Assembly: GCA_964629645.1 (NCBI GenBank)
Contig: CAZVSU010000003.1
Span: forward strand, 1-55,905
DNA: 55,905 bases
From: JAAKFL01 sp964629645
GTDB taxonomy: Bacteria > Chlamydiota > Chlamydiia > Chlamydiales > SLFE01
Direction: 5' to 3'
How positions within the stretch are numbered: position 1 is the stretch's first letter; every line of letters starts with the position of its first letter. The notes beneath the pieces were generated by a model, which did not search any database, was not told the DNA's origin, and saw only the letters and a list, made by a program, of their open reading frames with translations. Below, one piece after another: positions 8,306-16,511 of this stretch. Position numbers and translations under genes: made by a program.

Positions 8306-8629
8306 ATAAATTGGGGGCCAGCCCCCAAACCCCCGGCAAATGCAATCCGCCGCTAGCCCACTTCTAAAGAAAAAACTGGATTAATTGAAAAAGGTGGTGG
8401 AAAAAATCGGGAATTTGGCAATATTGCATTGCAAATGCAATCCGCCGCTAGCCCACTTCTCAAAGAAGGGGCTGCGGTTGATTGAAAACCAAAAACAGAG
8501 GATAAGAGTTTAACTTAAATACTCTCAAAATCTGTCCAACCAACCCCGACCACCTCAAGTTTAGCGTGAAGGGCAAGTGCGTTTTGTAATATGATCTGTC
8601 TCTTTACATTGTGAACAAAAGGAGCTTTT
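8306..8629. repeat. Non-coding stretch with 30-bp direct repeat
   Basis: No gene is supported here. GCAAATGCAATCCGCCGCTA plus ten further bases occurs exactly at 8336-8365 and 8431-8460, 95 bases apart. Just before the second copy, ATTGCATT-GCA-AATGCAAT forms an inverted repeat that overlaps it. GGGGGCCAGCCCCC at 8313-8326 is a short GC-rich palindrome directly after the IS. It may be debris from repeated insertion beside the IS, or the end of another element. The AAAGGAG of the next gene lies at 8618-8624. Confidence 0.7.
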
Positions 8630-9784
8630 ATGAAACAAAAACTGATCGTTTGGACGGCCTGCCTTTTCTCCTTCTTTACGTCGATTGCGATTGCGCAAAC
8701 TCCAACTAAAGTGAAAGCGATTGGGTTTGATTTCGGCGGTGTGATCGCCAAAATAGATCGCGTGACAATCATCCAATTTCTTAAAGAGACCTTCCAGCTT
8801 TCAGAGCAAGAACTCAAGCCTGTCCTTGGAAAATGGAAACAGGTACTACTAAACGGTGGAAATGAAAAAGAATTTTGGAAAAACACGGCCGATTCTCGGG
8901 GCATTGTTTTGCCAGACGGTTGGTTTGACGAGTATGACAAAGTGACAGGTTTTACTGATATTCCCGGCATGATCGCAATCGTAAAATCTCTTCAGAGCCA
9001 GGGATTTCAAACGCCAATGCTGTCGAATATTCACCATCATCAAGCAAATGTCGTCAGAAAGTTCGACTATTACGCTCTATTTGATCCTGTCCTATTGTCT
9101 TATGAAATCGGGTATGAAAAACCTCAAAAAGAAGCCTACACAATCCTGCTCGAGAAGTTACAGCTTTCTCCTTGGGAGGTGGTCTTTGTTGATGATCAAA
9201 TTGAAAACGTCGATGCAGCTAAGTCGTTAGGCATCGATGCCATCCATTTTACATCGCCCTGTCAACTCGTAGAAGACCTTCGCGTGAGAAATATTCCGTT
9301 ACCAAAGGAGTTAACAATGTCACAAGACACCATCATAAAAAAGGCTGAAATACTTTTAGTCGGGATCGATTGTCGAACTTCGAACGATGCAGGAGCTGCC
9401 ATGAATGACATTCCCGCGCTTTGGGAGCGATTTTACAGTGAGAATATCATCAGTCAAATACCGGATAAGGCCTCAGAAGACGTTATCGCATTGTACTGCG
9501 ACTATGAAGGGGATCATACGAGGCCGTACTCAGTTGTCATCGGCTGCCCTGTTCGCACGCTTGACAACGTACCGGAGGGCTTTGTGGCAAAAAAGATCCC
9601 TGGAGGTACTTACGCCCTGTATCGAGCTATCGGAGAACATTCCCAGGCTTTGATCGAAACGTGGGGCGAGATATGGAAATCCGATCTTCCAAGAACCTAC
9701 ACCGGCGATTACGAACTCTATGGAAAAAAATTCACTTCTGGCTCTCCCCAAGAAGTTGAGATCTTCATTGCACTTGAGGAGTAG
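8630..9784 (+). CDS. Secreted HAD hydrolase fused to GyrI-like domain
   Basis: 384 residues. Residues 1-23 look like a signal peptide (KLIVWTACLFSFFTSIAIAQ). Residues about 30-225 are a YihX-type HAD phosphatase: FDFGGVI (nucleophile Asp), LSN (motif II), GYEKP (motif III Lys) and VFVDDQ (motif IV). Residues 230-384 match a GyrI-like/AraC effector-binding domain (ending with the strands YELYGKKF and VEIFIALEE). An ATG at 9317 (residue 230) has AAAGGAG 6 bases upstream, so the second domain may also be made alone. The fusion and the export signal are unusual for both families. Substrate unknown. Confidence 0.75.
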   Translation: MKQKLIVWTACLFSFFTSIAIAQTPTKVKAIGFDFGGVIAKIDRVTIIQFLKETFQLSEQELKPVLGKWKQVLLNGGNEKEFWKNTADSRGIVLPDGWFDEYDKVTGFTDIPGMIAIVKSLQSQGFQTPMLSNIHHHQANVVRKFDYYALFDPVLLSYEIGYEKPQKEAYTILLEKLQLSPWEVVFVDDQIENVDAAKSLGIDAIHFTSPCQLVEDLRVRNIPLPKELTMSQDTIIKKAEILLVGIDCRTSNDAGAAMNDIPALWERFYSENIISQIPDKASEDVIALYCDYEGDHTRPYSVVIGCPVRTLDNVPEGFVAKKIPGGTYALYRAIGEHSQALIETWGEIWKSDLPRTYTGDYELYGKKFTSGSPQEVEIFIALEE

Positions 9785-9941
9785 TGGTAAAAAAGGCTCA
9801 GAGCTCAACAACGGCCCGAAAAGCAGGCATCGGGAGCCCTTTTGCCAAGATGGATGATACTTTATTAAGCAATTATTAATTAAAAAAAGGGTCGAAATTT
9901 ATATTGCCAAATAAATAAAAATAAAATATAGTTTTTCTTGT

Positions 9942-10610
9942 ATGTTTGATATAAGTTACTCACAACCACTTATCGCGAGCCGTCTAGCCTCTTCTCTACG
10001 ATTTGCTCGGGACATTTACGACGACTCCTTGGAGATTGTCGAAGATGTGATCGATTGGTCCAGAGGACAGCTCCCAGAAGATGAAAAAATCAGCCTTAAG
10101 GCTCTCTCAGTCCTACTCCGCGTTGGTGGTTTGATGCTCGCGACCGCTTCGCTTACGCTCTCTGCCGCCCAGCTGATTTCAAGTAAAAATGAAGCGCTCG
10201 TACGAATTGCACTCGTTGTCAACGGGCTAGTATTGACCCTGACAGGCACCTTCACTTTTAGGATCGGACAGCTTCTACGCCAGCGCATGATGACCGAATG
10301 TCGCGCTCGGCAAAAGATGGAGTCGGTGGTCAGAAAAATACGGCTTGGATGGCGCGAATACCTTCTGGTAACAGAAGGGACAACGACAGTCGAAGGGTTC
10401 TTGACAAGGCCGACAACCGTACACAAATACACCTGTACTACCTATGTTCACACCGAAAGGGATCTCAAAAAGCAGAGCCTCGACCACGGAAAAACTGAAG
10501 GCCAATACGACGCGCGCGCATTACGCCCTTATGATGAGTGGCTCCCACCAATCGACGCTATCGTCCTTTCCCCCCTTCCGGTTTCTGCGCTCGATTACAT
10601 CGAATCTTGA
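9942..10610 (+). CDS. Inc-like inclusion membrane protein
   Basis: A 222-residue protein with two close hydrophobic segments at about residues 55-80 and 86-105, separated by a short charged turn (SKNEA). This is the bilobed layout of Inc proteins. The N-terminus has no signal peptide, and the C-terminal 115 residues are soluble and basic. No clear ribosome-binding site precedes the ATG, and the 150 bases upstream are very AT-rich. It is followed by a kinase and an F-box-like gene, making a second effector-like cluster. Inc status is inferred from topology. Confidence 0.55.
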   Translation: MFDISYSQPLIASRLASSLRFARDIYDDSLEIVEDVIDWSRGQLPEDEKISLKALSVLLRVGGLMLATASLTLSAAQLISSKNEALVRIALVVNGLVLTLTGTFTFRIGQLLRQRMMTECRARQKMESVVRKIRLGWREYLLVTEGTTTVEGFLTRPTTVHKYTCTTYVHTERDLKKQSLDHGKTEGQYDARALRPYDEWLPPIDAIVLSPLPVSALDYIES

Positions 10611-10737
10611 TTTAAACCTTAAATCAGCCGAATTTATTCATAAAAAATCATATTTTTTACCAATTTTTAAATAAAAAAATTATTCATCTTTTTAATTTTA
10701 TTATTGTTATAATTAGAATTAAACAAAATGTTTTAAT

Positions 10738-12348
10738 ATGATTGAAGGATCTACTTTCCACCAACATATCGATCGTTTTGAAGGGATGCTCAAGGAGATC
10801 CAATCCTCCGACAGTGGGATTTATGCACTCCTCGCCACTCCTGCGGAACAAATAAGCCATAAAAAAATTGCAGGAAAAGCGACCTCTTTTGTCGATGCAC
10901 TGGAAAAAGAGGTGGCCTATCTTCAAACTATTTTTGACGCTGGCGATGCCAGCTCAATCGATGCTGAGCGATTAACAGCAACCAAAGATTTGATTGCGTC
11001 ATCACATAAAGCGCTACAAGCGGAAAAAAACCGTTTTGGCGGCGAGGCAAGCGCCGGCCATCAACGACTCGAAGCTCTCCTCGAGCAGGCGAATTTTCTT
11101 GCCGAAGCGCTCCCTACCCTCAAAGACGTGACTCAGCGACTTAGTGGCAAACAGTCCACACGTACGAACAGGCGCCGGCAGATGGTCGCAAGACGCCGCA
11201 AGAACCCGGAAAGGCGAGATGTTCGAGAGGAAATTTCAGATGTCATCGACTTTGTTAAACAGAACAAGGAGATGATTTTTACCGCTGCCAAAAGTGGACA
11301 GATTTACTATCGCCAAAATACAGATGCGGGTGCAGCTGGCAGTCGCACCTCATTTCGTCACTCCTTCCAAGTCCTCAACATCGCGACCGCAGCCTCGCCG
11401 GATGAAATGGTCGTCGTAGTGCATCAAAAACCGGAAGAAAAGGTCACGACGCGAAAAGGGAAGGAAACAAACGTCAGACACATCGGCCTCGGGGGAGAAA
11501 AAACCGTGAAAAAATCGGTGATGGTCCAGCTGAGCACAGAAAAAACTGCCCCAGTTGCCGTCGCGACATCGAGACAAGATGTCACCAAAGGGATGGAACT
11601 TGTCGATAAAGAACGAAAGACTCTAGAAGCGCTCGCCGGCAAACCGGGAATCATACAGCTCAAGGGGCACGCTGTCTATCGCGTCAAAAAAAAGGATGGC
11701 GCTTCCGACCCCCCTCCTGAAAAAATGAATATGGTCTTGACGTTTGCCGATAGCGATCTTCGCGGTCTCCTTAGAAAGGGACGATTGACTGAGACCGCTC
11801 GGCAAAACTTTACACTCGAGTTGTTGACGGGGCTCGTAGAGGTACACAAAGCGGGTTTCATCCATTACGACATAAAAATCGACAACATTTTCGTGGTCAA
11901 CGGCAGCCCCAAAATCGGCGATTTTGGCTCTTCTGAAAAAGTAGGCACCCCGGTCATTCGAAGGGGAACGCGATCTTCAGTACCGCCTGAAATGCACCGC
12001 CTGATCGAAGCGTCAAAATACAAACGGGACCTTACCGAAGAACAGTTGATGATCTCGCCCCGCATGGATGTCTTTGAAATGGGGATTGTTCTCTTCATCA
12101 TGAAATATGGAATGGCCCCAGAGTTCTCCAAAAAAATTCATGCGATGGGAAGAGAGTACGAAAAAGAAAGCAAAAAAGAAGATTTTGAGCGGTATGCAAA
12201 AGAGATTGAAAACTGGCATGCCGAAGCGAGTCCCCAAGATGATGAAGATGCCATCATCTTGAGCATGCTCGCCCCTAATCCGAATGACCGTCCGACAGCT
12301 GAGAAAGCGCTCGATCAGTTGAAGTCTCTTTATCGCCGCCTAATATGA
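10738..12348 (+). CDS. Eukaryotic-type Ser/Thr protein kinase, probable effector
   Basis: 536 residues. The N-terminal 200 or so are helical and unrecognised, with a basic patch (TRTNRRRQMVARRRK). The kinase domain spans about 250-530: a glycine-rich loop (GLGGEKTV), HYDIKIDN with catalytic Asp378, DFG at 395-397, PPE in place of APE, and an F-helix MDVFEMGIV. The VAIK lysine position reads VAVAT, so the usual ATP-anchoring Lys is not in place, although nearby Lys residues might substitute. No membrane segment, so it is not a PASTA receptor kinase. The 3' end overlaps the opposing F-box-like gene by 74 bases. Host signalling interference is plausible. Confidence 0.75.
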   Translation: MIEGSTFHQHIDRFEGMLKEIQSSDSGIYALLATPAEQISHKKIAGKATSFVDALEKEVAYLQTIFDAGDASSIDAERLTATKDLIASSHKALQAEKNRFGGEASAGHQRLEALLEQANFLAEALPTLKDVTQRLSGKQSTRTNRRRQMVARRRKNPERRDVREEISDVIDFVKQNKEMIFTAAKSGQIYYRQNTDAGAAGSRTSFRHSFQVLNIATAASPDEMVVVVHQKPEEKVTTRKGKETNVRHIGLGGEKTVKKSVMVQLSTEKTAPVAVATSRQDVTKGMELVDKERKTLEALAGKPGIIQLKGHAVYRVKKKDGASDPPPEKMNMVLTFADSDLRGLLRKGRLTETARQNFTLELLTGLVEVHKAGFIHYDIKIDNIFVVNGSPKIGDFGSSEKVGTPVIRRGTRSSVPPEMHRLIEASKYKRDLTEEQLMISPRMDVFEMGIVLFIMKYGMAPEFSKKIHAMGREYEKESKKEDFERYAKEIENWHAEASPQDDEDAIILSMLAPNPNDRPTAEKALDQLKSLYRRLI

Positions 12349-12859
12349 GTCTCGCGAGCCTCACAAGATCTCGATCCGTCAAGAAAGACACTTTAGACCC
12401 TTCATTTGTGACCCAGTACTGGTGACGCCCTTTCCATTGCTGGTAGACCGTCAAAATTTTATCGTCGCAGAGTTTGATAGAAAAAAATGGCAGATCCGAA
12501 GTCGCTGTCCGCCCTTGTATTGTGAAACAGTGGACAAAATGGTGACGCTTTAGAATCGGCCTTCCTTCGTTTTCGTCATTTGGTGATAAGATCACGTTCG
12601 GAACGGGGCACATGTCTAAACACTGTGCCAAAATTCCGCCGTATTGATTGGAAGGCAGTGGGTTTGTTTTGACCATTTTCAGGATCGTCACTCCGAAATG
12701 AAAAAAATCTCCCGGCCGATTGCGGTTTTCAAGCTCAGAGCGCCATATATCGCGAAAACGGCGGTCAGGTGGGCTAAAGTCAATTAATTCGCTATTTGAA
12801 AAGAAGCCCAGAGTTAAAACAAGTAATTCATTGGGAATACAATTTATTGTCGTAATCAT
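12275..12859 (-). CDS. F-box-like protein, candidate effector
   Basis: 194 residues. Residues about 7-45 resemble an F-box: IPNELLVLTLGFF, then ELIDFS and RRFRDIW, keeping the Leu/Pro opening and the aromatic-basic third helix. F-box proteins recruit Skp1-Cullin1 ubiquitin ligases, and intracellular bacteria use them as effectors. The rest has no recognised substrate-binding repeat. It converges with the kinase gene, and the last 74 bases of both genes code in opposite directions. No strong ribosome-binding site is seen. The 239 bases upstream, to 13098, hold no convincing gene. Confidence 0.5.
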   Translation of the reverse strand: MITTINCIPNELLVLTLGFFSNSELIDFSPPDRRFRDIWRSELENRNRPGDFFHFGVTILKMVKTNPLPSNQYGGILAQCLDMCPVPNVILSPNDENEGRPILKRHHFVHCFTIQGRTATSDLPFFSIKLCDDKILTVYQQWKGRHQYWVTNEGSKVSFLTDRDLVRLARLILGGDKETSTDRALSQLSDGHSD

Positions 12860-13098
12860 TTCTAAATCTTACTAGAATTCAATTAAAAATTCAATATAAT
12901 AGATTTTTTAAAAATGAGGACGTTTACCCAAAATTGCTGGAACTGGACAAATCGGCCACAAAGATGAATAGAGCAGACCAGCAGCGAAGAGCAGGATTCA
13001 GTATGGACGAAAAAGGGTGAGCTCAGGACAATGTTTTTGTTGAAAGACGAGCCAATCCATAGAATAGACAAATCTTAATGACAATGAAAGGGAGACTC

Positions 13099-13467
13099 AT
13101 GAAGGAAAGCAAAAAAAATGTTCTTGGCGGACCTCTTGAGGCGTGCTGCCATGCTCCCCTGACCGGGTATTTCAGAGACGGTTATTGCCGAACAGATGAC
13201 ACTGATCACGGACGGCATGTCGTATGCGCTGAGATGACAGCTGAATTTCTCGATTATACAAAAAGCCGCGGAAACGATCTCTCAACACCGAGACCGGAAT
13301 TTGATTTCCCCGGGTTAGCCCCGGGCGATCGCTGGTGTTTATGTGCATTACGCTGGAAAGAAGCCTGGGATGAGGGCGTCGCTCCCCCTGTCATCCTGGA
13401 AAGTTGCGAAGAAACGGCGTTAGAGCTTGTCCCCTTCGAGGCGCTCAAACAGCACGCGATTCGTTAA
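13099..13467 (+). CDS. DUF2237 family protein
   Basis: A 122-residue protein closely matching DUF2237: NVLGGPLEAC near the N-terminus, LTGYFRDGYC, KSRGNDLSTPRPEF, and GDRWCLCALRW, with conserved Cys residues that may bind metal. The biochemical function of the family is not established. The ATG at 13099 has AAAGGGAG 4 bases upstream and is preferred over ATGs at 13078 and 13084. It sits 12 bases before selO and is probably co-transcribed with it. Confidence 0.88.
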   Translation: MKESKKNVLGGPLEACCHAPLTGYFRDGYCRTDDTDHGRHVVCAEMTAEFLDYTKSRGNDLSTPRPEFDFPGLAPGDRWCLCALRWKEAWDEGVAPPVILESCEETALELVPFEALKQHAIR

Positions 13468-13479
13468 AGGGTCATTTTT

Positions 13480-14934
13480 ATGCCAAATCGCCACTTTCGT
13501 TTTGATACGACCTATACATCGTTACCAAAGCTGTTTTACACTCAATTGAGACCTGAGAGAGCCCCTCATCCACGGACCATTATTGTCAACGAGGCGCTTG
13601 CCGAGTCTTTGGGGCTCGACTTTTCCGACCTGACAGAAAAAGAAAAAGCGGCCCTTTTTTCCGGCAACGATCTTCCTGAGGGATCCACTCCTTTTGCCCA
13701 GGCCTATGCAGGACATCAGTTCGGCCACTTTACTCTGCTAGGTGACGGTCGTGCTCACATCTTAGGTGAACACATCACTCCCACCGGCGACAGGTTTGAC
13801 ATTCAATTCAAAGGGTCGGGCCGCACTCCCTATTCCCGCCAGGGCGACGGAAAAGCCGTGCTGGGTCCTATGCTTCGCGAATATGTCATTTCTGAGGCGA
13901 TGCATCACCTCGGCATCCCCACCACGCGCAGCCTTGCTGTCGCAACCACAGGCGAGCTCGTTTTTCGCGGGACTATGCTGCCTGGGGCATTACTCACTCG
14001 CGTTGCCAGTTCCCACATCCGGATTGGATCTTTTGAATTTGCTGCAAAATTCGGGGATAAAGAAGCCATGGAGTCTCTCACGGCTTACACATTGCAGCGC
14101 CACTATCCGGAATGTATCGGAAGTCCAAATGAGCCGCTCGCCTTAATCAAAAGGGTCATGGACAAACAAATTGACCTTATCGTCGATTGGATGCGAGTGG
14201 GTTTTATCCATGGCGTTATGAATACCGACAACATGACCCTGTCGGGTGAAACCATCGATTACGGCCCATGTGCTTTTATGGATACATATCACATGCGGGC
14301 TGTTTTTAGTTCTATTGACCGCAGCGGCCGATATGCCTTTGCCAATCAGCCGAAAATAGCGCAATGGAACCTCGCCAGATTTGCTGAAACACTTTTGCCT
14401 GCCATCGACGACGATTTAGAAAAGGCGGTCGATTTAGCTAAAGGGACACTCAATCAGTTTTCTGATCTTTTTCAGAAAAAATGGCTGTCGATGATGCGGT
14501 CTAAGCTTGGTTTACTCGGCTCGCAGATTGAGGACCAGACGCTCGTCTCCGACCTTCTTGAGTGGATGGAGGCGAATCGTGCCGATTACACAAACACTTT
14601 TTGCGACCTCGCAAATCCGGTCATGCCCCGTGGTCGCCTCTTCGAAACAAAGTCATTTAAGGAGTGGCATAGCCGATGGCAGGCAAGGATTCAGAAAAAC
14701 CCTAAATCCTCTCAATCCTCATTTTCTTTGATGGGCATGACCAATCCAGCTGTGATCCCGAGAAACCATAAGGTCGAGCAAGCTTTGGATGCGGCAAACG
14801 ACGGCGACTTTGAACCGTTCGAGACATTATGCGCCGCTCTTAAGGAGCCTTATAAGAACAGAGAACAACTCATTCCCTATCAGCGCCCGCCCGGGCCCGG
14901 TGAAAGCGTCACCCAAACCTTCTGCGGCACTTGA
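13480..14934 (+). CDS. selO: Protein adenylyltransferase SelO (YdiU/UPF0061)
   Basis: 484 residues, full family length. SelO is a pseudokinase-fold enzyme that transfers AMP from ATP to protein hydroxyl groups and takes part in redox stress responses. Seen here: AYAGHQFGHF, GDGRAHILGE, KGSGRTPYSRQGDGKAVLGP, the FKGSGRT nucleotide loop, GVMNTDNM (metal-binding Asn region) and IDYGPCAFMD (DFG-like Asp). The conserved C-terminal CGT ending with Cys is present (TFCGT). AAGGG lies 8 bases before the ATG. It follows DUF2237 in a two-gene unit. Confidence 0.93.
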   Translation: MPNRHFRFDTTYTSLPKLFYTQLRPERAPHPRTIIVNEALAESLGLDFSDLTEKEKAALFSGNDLPEGSTPFAQAYAGHQFGHFTLLGDGRAHILGEHITPTGDRFDIQFKGSGRTPYSRQGDGKAVLGPMLREYVISEAMHHLGIPTTRSLAVATTGELVFRGTMLPGALLTRVASSHIRIGSFEFAAKFGDKEAMESLTAYTLQRHYPECIGSPNEPLALIKRVMDKQIDLIVDWMRVGFIHGVMNTDNMTLSGETIDYGPCAFMDTYHMRAVFSSIDRSGRYAFANQPKIAQWNLARFAETLLPAIDDDLEKAVDLAKGTLNQFSDLFQKKWLSMMRSKLGLLGSQIEDQTLVSDLLEWMEANRADYTNTFCDLANPVMPRGRLFETKSFKEWHSRWQARIQKNPKSSQSSFSLMGMTNPAVIPRNHKVEQALDAANDGDFEPFETLCAALKEPYKNREQLIPYQRPPGPGESVTQTFCGT

Positions 14935-15067
14935 GTCGATCTCTTTGGAAAGTAACAGCCGATAAAAAAGACAGCTTTGGCGGGCCCCTCATCACTGCAT
15001 GTCTCAATTCATAATCGCGATGAAAGACGCTATCCGTTGGGAAGCATGCTTCAAGACGTGCCGTCCC

Positions 15068-15457
15068 TTACCAAAAAAAGAGACGGCGCGTGAGGCCTCT
15101 ATTCTTGTGCCATCCCGGAAGGGCGATCGGACTTTGATCTCTCCCGAGACCTCCACTTGAGTGCACGTCTCCTGACTCAAAGTTGATTTTAGGGCTATCG
15201 GACCACCAACGGAGTGTTAAAAACCGATGCTTCGCTTCCGAGTAAACACTCAAAGCTCCCGAAGAAAATAAAGTAGGGCTCGCCACGCATTTAACAACAA
15301 AAGACTTTCCATTCGCCCTTGGTCGCCACGTGTACTCTGTTCCTCTCAATCGGCTCCCTCTTTTTTCACAGGCAATCCCCCGTTTGCTGTAGAGAGTTTC
15401 AATCGTTTCGCAAAACGAACAGGGCGATTCGGAAGCCTCGTACGGATTAAATGACAT
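15068..15457 (-). CDS. Hypothetical protein
   Basis: A 129-residue protein of unknown family, read from the ATG at 15457, which has AAGGA 8 bases upstream; a longer reading to 15514 is possible. It is rich in Arg, Ser and Trp, has a CSFC pair near residue 13 and lacks membrane segments. It lies downstream of the Tsx-like porin gene on the same strand, 81 bases away, and could be its distal operon partner. Coding status is moderately supported by length and start signal only. Confidence 0.45.
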   Translation of the reverse strand: MSFNPYEASESPCSFCETIETLYSKRGIACEKRGSRLRGTEYTWRPRANGKSFVVKCVASPTLFSSGALSVYSEAKHRFLTLRWWSDSPKINFESGDVHSSGGLGRDQSPIALPGWHKNRGLTRRLFFW

Positions 15458-15538
15458 GCGGTTTTTCCTTGTTTTTGGAAGACGATAGCAAATCGAATGA
15501 TTGATGGAAACCATTTGGTCAATGGGGTCGATTGATGA

Positions 15539-16342
15539 TCAAAATCGCCAGGCAACGAGGAGCTGGGGCGCGTTTTCTGTCGTCTCTCGATCCCCTAATT
15601 TATGAATCCAGAATTGATACTCGATCCCGAAAAAAAGATGGTCGGGCTTTTTAAACAAAGCGTACCCTAAATCATAACGAAGCTGCGGCTGTCCCATTAC
15701 CCAAGCCGCCACACACATTCCCAGTTCATTGCGTCGTTGATGGATATACTCGACATGCCCTTCAGAACTGAAACGATGCGTCCCGATCTGGAATGAATAG
15801 ACCCAGTTGACGTCAATAAAAAGAGTGCCGCTCTCTTTTGGAGAACCGCCGCATTCAATTCCGGGGTTCCCATCCAGATAGGCCATAATATCCACATTGA
15901 GAAACGTAAAACCCTTGACATCCCAGGATGTCCGTATACCGGGCGTGTATTTCCTGACTTTGGCGACGCGATCGTAGTTGAAGCCGAGAATGAGCCCCAC
16001 CTCCTTGAGATGATGGCGGCTCTTTTTAAACTTAATGACAGAGAAGCTGGGATAAAACTCCCCATACGTATTGGAGCCGGTCTTGTCCAAGTAGAGAAAG
16101 TCGATAAAGAAGAAATTCTCTCCATACTTCCAAGAGTCAAAATGCTGCACGGTCACAATCGACCCCCTTTCGCTTTGCCCCCCTATCTCGGGGACAAATG
16201 TTGGAATCTCGTAGCAGCCATATTGATACTGCAATTCGGTGATGCTTTTTTCAATTAACGAATTGGCGGGAAGCGCGCTACCTGGAAAGAAAAGGAAAGC
16301 AAATACGAAAGCCTGCCTCAAAGAAAGTGTTTTGATTGTCAT
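15539..16342 (-). CDS. Tsx-like outer-membrane nucleoside channel
   Basis: 267 residues from the ATG at 16342, giving a signal peptide (LRQAFVFAFLFFPGSALPANS). The mature part is a beta-barrel pattern with WKYGENFFFIDF near the N-terminus, a hallmark of the Tsx channel family, and a C-terminal Phe (LLVAWRF) as expected for BAM insertion. Tsx-type porins pass nucleosides, which would suit a nucleotide-scavenging parasite. The ATG lacks a close ribosome-binding site; AGGAGG lies further upstream near a TTG, so translation may start a few codons earlier. Family assignment is by motif. Confidence 0.65.
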   Translation of the reverse strand: MTIKTLSLRQAFVFAFLFFPGSALPANSLIEKSITELQYQYGCYEIPTFVPEIGGQSERGSIVTVQHFDSWKYGENFFFIDFLYLDKTGSNTYGEFYPSFSVIKFKKSRHHLKEVGLILGFNYDRVAKVRKYTPGIRTSWDVKGFTFLNVDIMAYLDGNPGIECGGSPKESGTLFIDVNWVYSFQIGTHRFSSEGHVEYIHQRRNELGMCVAAWVMGQPQLRYDLGYALFKKPDHLFFGIEYQFWIHKLGDRETTENAPQLLVAWRF

Positions 16343-16511
16343 CTCGATCAATGCTTCGTCACCCTCCTTTTGATTCACATAAACGACATCAGAAGGTGCG
16401 ATCCGGTTTTGGGTTATCGCAAAACAGATCCCATATTTCTTTTGTAGAAAATGGCTGACTGCGTATGATGCCAATCATACCAATATTTTGAAAAATGAAA
16501 CAGAGGAAGCC

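Noticed and set aside
8336..8460. Possible CRISPR array
   Set aside because: Only two repeat copies with a 65-base spacer and no cas gene nearby; better explained as a simple direct repeat.
8515..8605. Minus-strand protein-like tail (ALALHAKLEVVGVGWTDFES)
   Set aside because: The upstream part of that frame is antisense to the HAD gene and lacks family features; a short remnant is possible but cannot be supported.
9785..9850. Hairpin GGCTC...GAGCC with CTTTTG as terminator of the HAD gene
   Set aside because: Five-base stem, long loop and a weak T-run; too poor to call.
12883..13071. 62-codon minus-strand open frame
   Set aside because: No ribosome-binding site, low-complexity hydrophobic text and no conserved feature.
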